Notes: generated by a model from the sequence alone, not told the origin. 64,000 nt of DNA from Bacillus thuringiensis (GCF_022095615.2 NZ_CP155559.1:1113501-1177500), one strand, 5' to 3'. Positions 53,347 to 62,911 are shown, counted from the stretch's first letter. A program made the numbers and translations.

Positions 53347-54993
53347 ATGAAAAAAAAGATGCCAGTTTTTGTAGTATCAACAGTAGCGATGAGCATGATG
53401 TTAGGGGCATGTAGCTACCAAAAAGATGAACCGCAAGCGAACGCAAAAGGGGATAGCGGGAAAAGCGGTGCGAAGCAAGTTATTAACTTAATTGAAACAC
53501 AAGAAATTCCAACGATGGATCCAGCGTTATCAGCTGATGCAGTTTCTTCAAGAGTAATGACTAATACGATGGAAGGCTTATACAGTTTAGGAAAAGATGA
53601 TAAGCTAGTTCCTGGTGTAGCGAAGGAATTCCAAAAGTCAGAAGACGGTAAAAAATATACATTTAAATTACGTGAAGACGCAAAATGGTCAAATGGTGAG
53701 CCTGTGACGGCGAAGGATTTCGTATACGCATGGCAAAGAGCGATTAACCCAGATACAGCTGCGAAATCAGCGTACATTATGTATGATATAAAAAATGCAG
53801 AGAAAATCAATAAAAAAGAGATGAGTCCAGATCAATTAGGCGTGAAAGCGATTGATGATCATACATTAGAAGTGGAATTAGACAATTCAATTCCATACCT
53901 TGTAGATTTAATGGTATATCCAATCTTCTATCCTGTGAATGAAAAGTTTGTAAAAGAGCAAGGTACGAAGTTTGGTTTGGAAGCGAATACAACACTTTAT
54001 AATGGACCATTTACATTAAGTGATTGGCAACATGAACGTAGCTTTAAAATGACAAAGAGCGCGTCATATTGGGACAATAAAGAAGTGAAGATTGAGGAAG
54101 TAAACTTTAATATTGTAAAAGATACGTCTACGCCAATTAATTTATATGAGACAAACGCAGTCGATCGAGCGACGTTATTAGCAGAGTTCATCGATAAATA
54201 TAAAGGAAAACCAGATTTCCAAACAGTAGAAGATACATCTGTATTCTTCCTTCGTTTAAATCAAAAAGACCCAGCTTTAGCAAATAAAAATATTCGTAAA
54301 GCAATTTCACTTGCTTTTGAACGTAAGCCGTTCGTTGATACATTATTAAATAACGGTTCTAAGCCGGCAACAGGATTAATTCCTGATAACTTCATTAAAG
54401 GGCCAGATAAGAAAGACTTCCGTGCTGTAAATGGAGATATTGTAAAACCAAACGTGAAAGAAGCGAAGAAATATTGGGAAGCTGGTAAAAAAGAACTTGG
54501 TAAAAATGAAATTGAATTAGAGCTATTAAATGAAGACGTTGAATTATCGAAGAAAACAGGTGAATATTTAAAAGGTGAATTAGAAAAGAATTTACCAGGT
54601 TTAACAGTGAAAATTAAACAACAGCCATTTGCGCAAAAACTAAAATTAGAAGATGCGGGCGATTATGTGATGTCATTCTCTGGATGGAGTGCAGATTTCC
54701 CAGATCCAGTTACATACCTTGATATGTTTGTAACGGACGGATCACAAAATAAAATGAAATACTCTAATCCGAAATATGATGAAATTATCATGAAAGCGAA
54801 GAAAGATGGAAGTGATGTAAATGCTCGTTGGAAAAACTTACTAGAAGCAGAGAAAATGTTACTTGATGACGCTGCGATTGTTCCAGTATATCAACGTGGT
54901 AGAGCATATATACAAAGAGAATCAATTAAAAATATGTACAATCATAAATATGGCGGCGATTTAAGCTTTAAATGGGCGTCAGTAGAGAAATAA
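53347..54993 (+). CDS. Second oligopeptide-binding lipoprotein (OppA paralogue)
   Basis: A 548-residue lipoprotein with lipobox MLGAC and an SBP_bac_5 fold, strikingly similar to the operon-encoded OppA (shared ACSYQKD after the lipid cysteine, KWSNGEPVTAKDFVYAW, and matching C termini KWASVE). ATG at 53347 follows GTGGAGGG; an in-frame start at 53302 lies in the leader. It has no permease or ATPase genes of its own, so it probably delivers a different set of peptides to the adjacent OppBCDF. Confidence 0.92.
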   Translation: MKKKMPVFVVSTVAMSMMLGACSYQKDEPQANAKGDSGKSGAKQVINLIETQEIPTMDPALSADAVSSRVMTNTMEGLYSLGKDDKLVPGVAKEFQKSEDGKKYTFKLREDAKWSNGEPVTAKDFVYAWQRAINPDTAAKSAYIMYDIKNAEKINKKEMSPDQLGVKAIDDHTLEVELDNSIPYLVDLMVYPIFYPVNEKFVKEQGTKFGLEANTTLYNGPFTLSDWQHERSFKMTKSASYWDNKEVKIEEVNFNIVKDTSTPINLYETNAVDRATLLAEFIDKYKGKPDFQTVEDTSVFFLRLNQKDPALANKNIRKAISLAFERKPFVDTLLNNGSKPATGLIPDNFIKGPDKKDFRAVNGDIVKPNVKEAKKYWEAGKKELGKNEIELELLNEDVELSKKTGEYLKGELEKNLPGLTVKIKQQPFAQKLKLEDAGDYVMSFSGWSADFPDPVTYLDMFVTDGSQNKMKYSNPKYDEIIMKAKKDGSDVNARWKNLLEAEKMLLDDAAIVPVYQRGRAYIQRESIKNMYNHKYGGDLSFKWASVEK

Positions 54994-54994
54994 G

Positions 54995-55024
54995 AAAAAA
55001 GCAGGCTAACCGCCTGCTTTTTTT
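54995..55024. terminator. Bidirectional terminator after the second oppA
   Basis: AAAAAAGCAGGC-TAACC-GCCTGCTTTTTTT between convergent genes. Confidence 0.9.
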
Positions 55025-55226
55025 AATACGTACGTTTCTTATAAATACCTTTCCCGCCAACTTGGTTCCAGCCGGATTGGACATCCAAGCTTTTATTAAC
55101 AAACTTCATTTTTTCTTTTCCGCCAAAGAGCTTTTCACCAATGCTATTTGTAATGACACCAATCAATGCTGTTATTCCGATGATGAGGGCAGCAACCGTG
55201 ACAAAATCAATAAAAAAAGCAATCAT
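55023..55226 (-). CDS. 67-residue single-helix membrane protein
   Basis: One hydrophobic segment (about 2-28) followed by a basic, glycine-containing tail (GGKEKMKF ... GGKGIYKKRTY). ATG at 55226 has a GGGGG site 9 bases upstream; the in-frame TTG at 55232 is too close to it. Family not recognised. It is convergent with the oppA copy and shares its terminator. Confidence 0.6.
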   Translation of the reverse strand: MIAFFIDFVTVAALIIGITALIGVITNSIGEKLFGGKEKMKFVNKSLDVQSGWNQVGGKGIYKKRTY

Positions 55227-55328
55227 TTGCAAATTCCCCCTTTGCCTGTCTGTATTTTTATTGTATGAGATAAAAGGTAAAAAAGAAAGAAATGTCAGAA
55301 AAATTATTGATTTATTTTAGAAATCGTA

Positions 55329-55372
55329 TAGACACGAATGAGAATGTTTGTTAAAATGAGAACAAATGTTCC
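55329..55372 (+). promoter_or_regulatory. SigA-like promoter with a LexA-like box in the spx upstream gap
   Basis: TAGACA (55329-55334), 17-base spacer and TAAAAT (55352-55357) form a good promoter. AGAACAAATGTTCC (55359-55372) matches 13 of 14 positions of the Bacillus LexA/DinR pattern CGAACRNRYGTTYC and covers the predicted start site. No established SOS gene follows; downstream are a possible 42-codon ORF and spx. Confidence 0.45.
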
Positions 55373-55557
55373 TTTTGATTCTCACTTGTATAGTCTTACA
55401 TTTCTTAATTGATTTATCAAGAAAAGGTAAGAAAACGTTCTCTTTTTTATAGGAAAGATTCTGAGAAAATAACTATATATCATATGAATAATCTATGAAA
55501 AGCAAGCGTTAAGAGGGTTGGAGGTATTGTTAAAGTACAGATAAAGAGAGTGTGATC

Positions 55558-55686
55558 ATGTTACATAGCAGTGGAATGCACGGAAGAGTTTTCTCAATTA
55601 GAAGGAAATTTACTGTATATTTCTTGCAAAATCTATTGTATAATGATTATAGAAGTTACTTATTAAAAGTAATTGTTGTTTGCTAA
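55558..55686 (+). CDS. Possible 42-residue peptide upstream of spx
   Basis: ATG at 55558, with AGAGAGTG 7 bases upstream, opens 42 codons: MLHSSGMHGRVFSIRRKF, then TVYFLQNLLYNDYRS and YLLKVIVVC. It is basic with a hydrophobic end. It lies in the nearly 600-base gap before spx, downstream of the LexA-like promoter. No homologue is known to me and it may not be expressed. Confidence 0.3.
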   Translation: MLHSSGMHGRVFSIRRKFTVYFLQNLLYNDYRSYLLKVIVVC

Positions 55687-55779
55687 AAGTTGTTGCTTAC
55701 ATGAAATGCGATTTTTGCACTTTGTTTTAAGACAAGGTATCGCAAAAAATTGCTGAATTTAGAAATTTAAACTGTAATT

Positions 55780-55796
55780 AGTACAGAATTTGTACT
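55780..55796. promoter_or_regulatory. Perfect palindrome immediately upstream of the spx ribosome site
   Basis: AGTACA-GAATT-TGTACT, 6-5-6 inverted repeat, 22 bp before the spx start codon. In B. subtilis the repressors PerR and YodB act in the promoter region upstream of spx. The spacing here fits neither consensus exactly, so the binding protein is open. Confidence 0.5.
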
Positions 55797-55818
55797 CTTT
55801 AAGGAGAGTGAGCTTTGT

Positions 55819-56214
55819 ATGGTAACATTATATAGTTCTCCAAGCTGTACGTCTTGTAGAAAGGCGAAATTATGGCTAGAGGAAAATCATATTCCTTATA
55901 CAGAACGTAATATTTTCTCAGATCCATTAACGATTGAGGAAATTAAAGAGATTTTACGTATGACAGAAAGCGGAACGGATGAGATTATTTCTACTCGTTC
56001 GAAAGTTTTCCAAGAATTAAATGTAAACTTAGAGTCTTTACCACTTCAAGATTTATATAAGATGATTCGTGACTATCCAGGGATTTTACGTCGTCCAATT
56101 ATGATTGACGAGAAACGCCTTCAAGTAGGTTACAATGAAGACGAAATCCGCCGTTTCTTACCACGTACAGTAAGAACGTTCCAATTACGTGAAGCACAGC
56201 GTCTTGTAAATTAA
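55819..56214 (+). CDS. spx: Transcriptional regulator Spx
   Basis: A 131-residue ArsC/Spx-fold protein that binds the RNA polymerase alpha C-terminal domain and redirects transcription in thiol stress. The redox switch is CTSC (Cys10, Cys13) and the RPI motif is in [10 protein letters not shown]. Length is the family norm. ATG at 55819 follows AAGGAGAG. The nearly 600-base upstream gap holds at least one promoter-like site and a palindrome. MecA and SpxH, other ClpP-system adaptors, are encoded in the same window; SpxH targets Spx to ClpXP. Confidence 0.96.
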   Translation: MVTLYSSPSCTSCRKAKLWLEENHIPYTERNIFSDPLTIEEIKEILRMTESGTDEIISTRSKVFQELNVNLESLPLQDLYKMIRDYPGILRRPIMIDEKRLQVGYNEDEIRRFLPRTVRTFQLREAQRLVN

Positions 56215-56227
56215 TTATAATAATATG

Positions 56228-56265
56228 AAAACCTTCTACCTATTATATAGTAGAAGGTTTTTTTT
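56228..56265. terminator. Bidirectional terminator between spx and the TerC gene
   Basis: AAAACCTTCTA...TAGAAGGTTTTTTTT hairpin between convergent genes. Confidence 0.88.
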
Positions 56266-56938
56266 AATGTTTCACATTTCGTAATCGAACTTGTTGCACG
56301 ATAAAGCCGATGCATAAAATGGTGAAAATAAACAAGTATGGAATGCTTGCAGTGAAACTTGGGTTGTTATGAAAAAAGGTTGCAAGTCTGTCTTCATGTG
56401 TGACCATTTTTCCTGCTGTATAGGCGAGAATCGCTGCTCCGCAATAAATGAGGAATGGAAAGCGTTCCATAAGTATTAAAATGAGTTTGCTGCCCCAAAT
56501 AATAATCGGAATAGAAATGAGTAAGCCGATTATTACGAGTAATAATCTTCCGTGAGCTGCTCCTGCAATAGCAATAACGTTGTCAAACCCCATAACGAGA
56601 TCAGCGAATACAATTGTACGCACAGCTTGAAATAAAGTTGTTTTTCCTTGAATAGCGGAAAGATCGTTGCTATTATCAGTTAGTAAATTTACTGCAATTA
56701 ATGTAAGTAAAACGCCCCCGATAAGTTGCAGAAATGGAATGTCGAGTAAATAGACAGCTAGTATAGTAAGGAGAATTCTTAGTACGATTGCTAAAAGAGT
56801 ACCAATCAAAATGGCTTTATTTCGTTTTGATTCAGGTAAATTGCGGCTAGCTAGTGCGATGACGATTGCGTTGTCACCACCTAATACAACATCGATACCG
56901 ACAATCATTAGTACAGATGTTAAAAACTCTAAGTCCAT
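56264..56938 (-). CDS. yjbE: TerC-family membrane protein (YjbE)
   Basis: A 224-residue integral membrane protein of seven helices with the TerC motifs GIDVVLGGDNAIVIALASR (about 13-31) and FADLVMGFDNVIAIAGAA (about 108-125), whose paired Asp-Asn groups are thought to hold a metal. B. subtilis TerC proteins are linked to manganese export. ATG at 56938 follows TGGAGGC. I looked for a yybP-ykoY manganese riboswitch upstream and did not see its conserved core. It is convergent with spx. Confidence 0.9.
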   Translation of the reverse strand: MDLEFLTSVLMIVGIDVVLGGDNAIVIALASRNLPESKRNKAILIGTLLAIVLRILLTILAVYLLDIPFLQLIGGVLLTLIAVNLLTDNSNDLSAIQGKTTLFQAVRTIVFADLVMGFDNVIAIAGAAHGRLLLVIIGLLISIPIIIWGSKLILILMERFPFLIYCGAAILAYTAGKMVTHEDRLATFFHNNPSFTASIPYLFIFTILCIGFIVQQVRLRNVKH

Positions 56939-57280
56939 TCGTCTGCCTCCATTTATGATGTTTTAATAAGCGAACTATATGTATGTGGTGAAGAGAGAGA
57001 TTAAATCATCTTCTCTAATAAAAGTTTCACTTTATTACAGTGTACGGGGGAAGATGGAAATGTATGTCCAAATTTTTTGTGGGTGAGAAATCGCTATAAT
57101 GATATATTTGTGTAGATGGTCGAATAAAGATAGGCATATAACTATTTTTGTAAAATAAATCGATTTTATTTCCATTCTGGAGAATCTTATCATAAAATGA
57201 GAGTACAAGAATCTATTGATTTGTCATATGAGTGGGGAATCCCTTCATAACAATTCCAAACAGGAAGGGAGAGTTGTATT
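56939..57280. other. Gap between the TerC gene and mecA
   Basis: About 340 bases with no convincing gene and no strong hairpin. It must contain the divergent promoters of both neighbours, but I could not assign -35/-10 pairs with confidence. Confidence 0.4.
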
Positions 57281-57964
57281 TTGGATATTGAAAGAATTAA
57301 TGACCATACGATGAAATTTTTTATTACGTACATTGATATAGAGGATAGAGGGTTTAATCGTGAAGAAATTTGGTATGACCGCGAACGAAGTGAAGAGCTC
57401 TTTTGGGAGATGATGGACGAAGCTCGTGATCATGATGATTTCTTTATTGATGGACCGCTATGGATTCAAGTGCAAGCAGTCGATAAAGGGATTGAAGTAC
57501 TTGTAACAAAAGCGGAGCTTTCAAAGGATGGACAAAAGCTAGAACTACCAATAGGTGTAGATAAAATTATAGACATTCCTCTAGATGAAGGTATTGAATC
57601 ATTATTCCAGCAAGAATTAGTGGAAGAGGTAGAAGAACAAGCAGGAACAAACTTTAACGAAGGTGGTACGTTTGGCTTTTTAATTAAGTTTAATGATTTT
57701 GAAGATGTCATTTCATTAAGCCACCGTCTTATCTTTGAAGATATAAAAGATGAGCTATATTCATTTGAGAACCGCTATTATGTATATGTGGAATTCGATG
57801 AAGTGCTACATGATGAAGAAGAAATTGATCGTATTTTAAGTATTGTTTTAGAGTACGGAGAAGAGTCAACTTTAACAATTCATCGTGTAAGTGAGTATGG
57901 GAAACAAATTGTGAAAGAGCATGCGCTTGAAACAATTCGCAATAATTTTCCTGCTAAAACGTAG
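57281..57964 (+). CDS. mecA: Adaptor protein MecA
   Basis: A 227-residue adaptor that links substrates such as ComK to the ClpC-ClpP protease and assists ClpC assembly. The N-terminal substrate-binding domain starts MDIERINDHTMKFFITYIDI, an acidic linker follows (about 100-135) and the C-terminal ClpC-binding domain ends in AVLEYGE-like segments (here VLEYGEESTLTIHRVSEYG). TTG at 57281 follows GGAAGGGAG and is the only suitable start. B. cereus-group genomes may carry a second mecA. Confidence 0.95.
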   Translation: MDIERINDHTMKFFITYIDIEDRGFNREEIWYDRERSEELFWEMMDEARDHDDFFIDGPLWIQVQAVDKGIEVLVTKAELSKDGQKLELPIGVDKIIDIPLDEGIESLFQQELVEEVEEQAGTNFNEGGTFGFLIKFNDFEDVISLSHRLIFEDIKDELYSFENRYYVYVEFDEVLHDEEEIDRILSIVLEYGEESTLTIHRVSEYGKQIVKEHALETIRNNFPAKT

Positions 57965-57996
57965 GCCGATTTCTGTAGTATGAAATCGGCTTTTTA
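57964..57996 (+). terminator. mecA terminator
   Basis: GCCGATTT...AAATCGGCTTTTT hairpin right after the stop codon. Confidence 0.85.
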
Positions 57997-58036
57997 TATG
58001 AAGAATAGGAAAGCTTTCTTAGTAAGGAGGTAAGAG

Positions 58037-59581
58037 ATGAAAAATACGCTAAAGTTGATTTTCTTTGTTTTACTATTATTCGCGTTATTTGTTTCGTTAC
58101 GTATGTTTATTGATGTAGCATTTTATTCGGATGTAATTGGGATAAAAGATGTTTCGATTTTAGGTATTATTAGTATTTTATTTACGGTATCTGCATTTTT
58201 AATTGGCTGCGTTATTTTCTTAGAGAACCGTCATCCGTCTAAAACACTTACATGGCTCATTGTGTTAGGGATTTTTCCGGTATTTGGATTTTTCGCTTAT
58301 TTATTATTCGGACAGAACTTTCGAAGGAAGAGAATGTTCCAAAAAAAGGCGTTGCTCGATGAACAAGCATTTTTACAATACAAGGGGCATGAAGATTACG
58401 AAGAACGGATTTTGCGTAATCATAAGCATCAAGAGTTGTTATTTCGTTTAGCGGACCGCTTAGGCGCTTTAAATATTTCATTTCAAACTGAAACGAGAAC
58501 ATTAACAAATGGAGATGAAACGTTTCAGGCCATTTTAGATGGATTAAAACGAGCGAAACATCACATTCATATGGAATATTACATTGTGCGTGATGATAAG
58601 CTTGGAACAGAAATTAAAGATATTTTAATACAAAAATCAAAAGAAGGCGTAGTCGTACGTTTTTTATATGATGCGGTTGGAAGTTTTAGATTATCGAATT
58701 CATATATTGAAGAATTAAACGACGCAGGTGTCGAAATGATTCCATTTTTCCCTGTGCGCTTTCCAATTTTAAACGATAAGATTAATTATCGAAACCACCG
58801 AAAAATCGTTATTATTGATGGGAATGAAGGATTTGTAGGTGGATTAAATATTGGTGATGAATATTTAGGGAAGGATAAGTATTTCGGTTTTTGGCGAGAC
58901 ACGCATTTATATTTGCGTGGTGAAGCTGTTCAAAGCTTGCAACTTATTTTCCTTCAAGATTGGTTTTATATGACTGGTGAGGCTGTACTGGCCCCTGAAT
59001 ATTTACAAGCGAAAGCAGTTGAGGGTGATCATTGGGGAGGCGTACAGCTCGTTGCAGGTGGACCAGATAATAAATGGGAAACAATTAAACATTTATACTT
59101 TGCCATGATTGCTTCTGCACGGAAATCCATTTGGATTGCGACGCCGTATTTTATTCCGGATGATGATATTTTATCCGCATTAAAGGTAGCGGCACTTGCT
59201 GGTATTGATGTCCGTTTGTTAATGCCGAGTAAGCCTGATAAGCGCACCGTCTTTTACGCATCGAGATCGTACTTCCCAGAGCTTTTAGATGCAGGGGTAA
59301 AGATATATGAATACGAAAAAGGTTTTCTCCATAGTAAAGTTGTCATTGTCGATTCTGATTTAGCTTCAATTGGGACGGCTAATATGGATATGAGAAGTTT
59401 TCATTTGAACTTTGAAGTAAATGCCTTTTTATATGATACAGATAGCATTCGAAAACTCGTTCAAGATTATAAAGAGGATATAGAAGAATCAAGTGAAATT
59501 CATGTCGATCGTTTTCATAAAAGGCGTCTTCATAGACGAATTGTTGAATCGACGTATCGATTATTATCACCTTTATTATAA
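58037..59581 (+). CDS. cls: Cardiolipin synthase
   Basis: A 514-residue membrane enzyme that joins phosphatidylglycerol molecules into cardiolipin. Two N-terminal membrane helices (about 5-25 and 37-60) precede two phospholipase D domains with HKD motifs: NHRKIVIIDG (about 253-262) and LHSKVVIVDSD (about 433-443). Both catalytic histidine-lysine pairs are intact. ATG at 58037 follows AAGGAGG. It lies between mecA and coiA, where B. subtilis has no cls gene, so it is an insertion relative to that order. Confidence 0.94.
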   Translation: MKNTLKLIFFVLLLFALFVSLRMFIDVAFYSDVIGIKDVSILGIISILFTVSAFLIGCVIFLENRHPSKTLTWLIVLGIFPVFGFFAYLLFGQNFRRKRMFQKKALLDEQAFLQYKGHEDYEERILRNHKHQELLFRLADRLGALNISFQTETRTLTNGDETFQAILDGLKRAKHHIHMEYYIVRDDKLGTEIKDILIQKSKEGVVVRFLYDAVGSFRLSNSYIEELNDAGVEMIPFFPVRFPILNDKINYRNHRKIVIIDGNEGFVGGLNIGDEYLGKDKYFGFWRDTHLYLRGEAVQSLQLIFLQDWFYMTGEAVLAPEYLQAKAVEGDHWGGVQLVAGGPDNKWETIKHLYFAMIASARKSIWIATPYFIPDDDILSALKVAALAGIDVRLLMPSKPDKRTVFYASRSYFPELLDAGVKIYEYEKGFLHSKVVIVDSDLASIGTANMDMRSFHLNFEVNAFLYDTDSIRKLVQDYKEDIEESSEIHVDRFHKRRLHRRIVESTYRLLSPLL

Positions 59582-59615
59582 AAAGAGATGTCCGAAATTG
59601 GGACATCTCTTTTTT
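59581..59615 (+). terminator. cls terminator
   Basis: AAAAGAGATGTCC...GGGACATCTCTTTTTT hairpin. Confidence 0.9.
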
Positions 59616-59670
59616 AAAAGGAATTTGTAATAAATTGTAGAATATAAGGAGCTGAAAGGGTGTGATTCCG

Positions 59671-60906
59671 ATGTTTATCGCCAAAAGAGAAAACGGAGAC
59701 AAAATTCATCTACTCTATCATCAGGATGAAGAGCTTTTACATCGTATGCGTAAAATGGAAAGCTTCTTTTGCATAGCTTGCGGGAAGGAAGTGCAAATGA
59801 AATTAGGGAAACAAAAAAGTTGGCATTTTGCTCATAAGAAAATGGACGCGTGTCTTGCCTTTTATGAAGCGGAATCTATGTATCATATGCACGGTAAAGA
59901 ATTGTTATATAGGTGGTTCAAACGTCAAAACTTTCCTGTGTATATAGAGCACTATCTTCCAGAGATTCAGCAACGACCAGATATTTTCATAGAGAGAGCA
60001 GGGAGAACGATTGCGATTGAATACCAATGCGCAAATCTTTCTATAGAGCAGCTGTACAAACGAACCTATTCGTATTGGCGAGCTGGTATACAGGTCATTT
60101 GGATCATTGGTGGAAATCAATTGAAAAGGCAATCAGCATATTGGATGAAATTCTCCTCACTTATGGCTTTCTCCTTACAATCTTATCCTCAGCCATTTCT
60201 TATTTTCTTCTGTTCGAAACAAAAATCATTTATGAAATGCGCATTTCTCACTTCATTTTCTACAAGCGTCTCTTTCTCACATATTATCTATTTACCAACT
60301 GAAACGACTACTTTTGAAATGCTCTTTTCTCCCGTCTCTTTCCGAAAAGAAACATTAGGTGAGGAATGGAAAAAGCGAAAGAGCTATTTTCGGCAAAATG
60401 CTCTGCCGATTTGGAATTACAATCATAAGTCACTATTACGCCTCTTATATCAATGTAAATGTACCCCAGCAAATTTTCCTTCTGAAATTGGTGTGCCGCT
60501 CCCGTCTTCATTTGCTTTTCAAACCAATCCATTTGTATGGCAAGCTTTTCTATATATGAAGTGTATAGGTGAAGTTGCGGTAGGGGATTGTATTTCCCTC
60601 GGGTATGTGTGTAGTTATGTGAAAACGTATACGAAAAGGCGCATGCTCCCTTACTTTTCACGGCATATATGGAAAGTAGCAGTTACTGAATATATGACAT
60701 TTTTATGTTATGCAGGTGTATTGCAGAAAGTAGGGACTTATAAGTACCAGAAAAAAAGAGAGGTAGCTATGTTAAAAACAGAGGAGGAAGTTATAAAATA
60801 TGATGAAATTTGCTTAGCGTATGCCTTATCTTTATTTGAGGCAAAGTACAACATGAGAGAAGGAAAAGGGGATATAATAAAGACTGATCGTGAAGGAATT
60901 ACATAA
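59671..60906 (+). CDS. coiA: Competence protein CoiA
   Basis: A 411-residue protein required for efficient recombination after DNA uptake in competent cells. The N terminus has a CxxC zinc-like pair (FFCIACGKEV), then a PD-(D/E)XK-type nuclease core (RPDIFIERAGRTIAIEYQCA, in part, about 97-117) as known for CoiA. The C-terminal half is less conserved. ATG at 59671 sits 8 bases after GAAAGGGTG; a GTG at 59662 touches that site. It precedes pepF by 50 bp as in B. subtilis. Whether the cells become competent is unknown. Confidence 0.9.
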   Translation: MFIAKRENGDKIHLLYHQDEELLHRMRKMESFFCIACGKEVQMKLGKQKSWHFAHKKMDACLAFYEAESMYHMHGKELLYRWFKRQNFPVYIEHYLPEIQQRPDIFIERAGRTIAIEYQCANLSIEQLYKRTYSYWRAGIQVIWIIGGNQLKRQSAYWMKFSSLMAFSLQSYPQPFLIFFCSKQKSFMKCAFLTSFSTSVSFSHIIYLPTETTTFEMLFSPVSFRKETLGEEWKKRKSYFRQNALPIWNYNHKSLLRLLYQCKCTPANFPSEIGVPLPSSFAFQTNPFVWQAFLYMKCIGEVAVGDCISLGYVCSYVKTYTKRRMLPYFSRHIWKVAVTEYMTFLCYAGVLQKVGTYKYQKKREVAMLKTEEEVIKYDEICLAYALSLFEAKYNMREGKGDIIKTDREGIT

Positions 60907-60956
60907 GAAAAATCGAATTGTATGTAAGTAGAGATATTTAAAGGAGGGCTTAAAGG

Positions 60957-62783
60957 ATGTCTGAACAAAATACAGCAAAAACATTACCAGATCGCAAAGA
61001 GATTGAAGAATCAAGTACGTGGCGATTAGAAGATATTTTCCAAACAGATGCAGAATGGGAAAAAGAATTCCAAGCCATTAAAGAGCTATTACCGAAGTTA
61101 ACTGAATTTAAAGGGAAACTTGGTGATTCTGCGAACAATTTACTTGAAGCATTGCAATATGAAGATGAAATTTCAATGCGATTAGGTAAGCTATATACAT
61201 ATGCACATATGCGTTACGATCAAGATACAACAAACTCTGTGTATCAAGCGTTAAATGACCGCGCGACAAATTTATATTCACAAGTATCTAGTAGCACAGC
61301 ATATATTGTGCCTGAAATCTTATCGATTTCAGAAGATACACTGCAAACATTCTTGAAAGAAAATAGAGACTTAAGTGTATATGAACATGCATTAGAAGAA
61401 ATTACGCGTCAACGCCCACACGTATTATCTGAAGCGGAAGAGGCTCTATTAGCAGAAGCATCTGAAGTAATGAGTGCATCAAGTAATACATTTGGTATGT
61501 TGAATAATGCGGATTTGAAATTCCCATCTATTAAAGGTGAGGATGGAGAAGAAGTAGAAATTACACATGGTCGTTACATTCAGTTTTTAGAAAGTGATGA
61601 TCGTCGTGTGCGCGAAGATGCGTTCAAAGCTGTATATGAAACGTACGGAAAATATAAGAACACATTTGCAAGTACGTTAAGCGGAGCTGTGAAACGTAAT
61701 AATTTCAATGCACGTGTTCGTAAATACGATTCTGCACGTCAAGCGGCATTAAGTAATAATAATATTCCTGAAGCCGTGTATGATCAACTTGTTGAATCTG
61801 TAAATGATAATTTACACTTGCTACATCGTTACATTGATATTCGTAAGCGTGCATTAGGACTTGATGAGCTTCATATGTATGATTTATATACACCACTTGT
61901 ACCAGAAGTGAAAATGAATGTGAAGTATGAAGAAGCACAAGATATGTTATTAAAATCTTTAAACGTACTTGGTGATGAGTATGTTGACATTTTAAAAGAA
62001 GCATATGAAAATCGCTGGGTAGATGTGTATGAGAACAAAGGGAAGCGAAGCGGAGCATATTCATCTGGTGCATATGGAACAAATCCGTATATTTTAATGA
62101 ACTGGCATGATAATGTAAATAATTTATATACACTTGCTCATGAGTTCGGTCATTCCGTGCATAGTTACTACACAAGAAAAACGCAACCGCACGTATACGG
62201 TGATTATTCAATCTTCGTTGCAGAAGTAGCATCAACTTGTAATGAAGCGCTTCTAAACGATTATTTATTAAAAACGACAGAAGATAAGAAAGAGCGTCTA
62301 TACTTATTAAATCATTATTTAGAAGGATTCCGTGGTACTGTATTCCGTCAAACGATGTTCGCAGAGTTTGAGCATATTATTCATAAGAAAGTACAAGAGG
62401 GACACGCGGTTACGCCAGACATGTTAACGGAGATCTACTATGATTTAAATAAGAAATATTTCGGTGATGCTTTAGTAATCGATGAAGAAATTGGTTTAGA
62501 ATGGTCTCGTATTCCGCACTTCTATTACAACTATTACGTATACCAATACGCAACAGGATTTAGTGCAGCAACGGCTCTATCTAAACAAATTTTAGAAGAG
62601 GGGCAACCAGCAGTAGAACGTTACATTAATGAGTTCTTAAAAGCAGGAAGCTCAGATTATCCAATTGAAGTGCTGAAAAAAGCTGGAGTAGATATGGCAT
62701 CTCCAGAACCTGTAAAAGAAGCATTGCAAGTATTTGAAGAGAAATTAAATGAATTAGAAGCATTATTATTTGAAGAGAAGTAA
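60957..62783 (+). CDS. pepF: Oligoendopeptidase F
   Basis: A 608-residue M3-family zinc peptidase that cleaves oligopeptides of about 7-17 residues in the cytoplasm. The HExxH zinc site is in LAHEFGHSVHSYY (about 393), with the third ligand glutamate about 25 residues on (FVAEVASTCNEAL). Length fits PepF. ATG at 60957 follows AAAGGAGGG. It follows coiA with the same orientation. Together with the Opp system it can complete use of imported peptides. Confidence 0.95.
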   Translation: MSEQNTAKTLPDRKEIEESSTWRLEDIFQTDAEWEKEFQAIKELLPKLTEFKGKLGDSANNLLEALQYEDEISMRLGKLYTYAHMRYDQDTTNSVYQALNDRATNLYSQVSSSTAYIVPEILSISEDTLQTFLKENRDLSVYEHALEEITRQRPHVLSEAEEALLAEASEVMSASSNTFGMLNNADLKFPSIKGEDGEEVEITHGRYIQFLESDDRRVREDAFKAVYETYGKYKNTFASTLSGAVKRNNFNARVRKYDSARQAALSNNNIPEAVYDQLVESVNDNLHLLHRYIDIRKRALGLDELHMYDLYTPLVPEVKMNVKYEEAQDMLLKSLNVLGDEYVDILKEAYENRWVDVYENKGKRSGAYSSGAYGTNPYILMNWHDNVNNLYTLAHEFGHSVHSYYTRKTQPHVYGDYSIFVAEVASTCNEALLNDYLLKTTEDKKERLYLLNHYLEGFRGTVFRQTMFAEFEHIIHKKVQEGHAVTPDMLTEIYYDLNKKYFGDALVIDEEIGLEWSRIPHFYYNYYVYQYATGFSAATALSKQILEEGQPAVERYINEFLKAGSSDYPIEVLKKAGVDMASPEPVKEALQVFEEKLNELEALLFEEK

Positions 62784-62784
62784 G

Positions 62785-62817
62785 AAAACAGACGAGGAAT
62801 TTACCTCGTCTGTTTTG
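62785..62817 (+). terminator. pepF terminator
   Basis: AAAACAGACGAGG...CCTCGTCTGTTTT hairpin. Confidence 0.9.
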
Positions 62818-62911
62818 TTTTAAATCTTTTTTGTCGATATTTGTCGAACGAATAAAGTGAATTGCCTTCTTTTTTCTAAAATAGAAGGCAGTTTTGCGAT
62901 TTTTTTTGTAG

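Noticed and set aside
56939..57280. yybP-ykoY manganese riboswitch upstream of the TerC gene
   Set aside because: Looked for because TerC genes often carry one; the conserved core could not be found.
61705..62235. 176-codon open frame on the minus strand inside pepF, very rich in His, Leu and Tyr
   Set aside because: Antisense shadow of a well-supported peptidase gene; odd composition, no ribosome site and no promoter.
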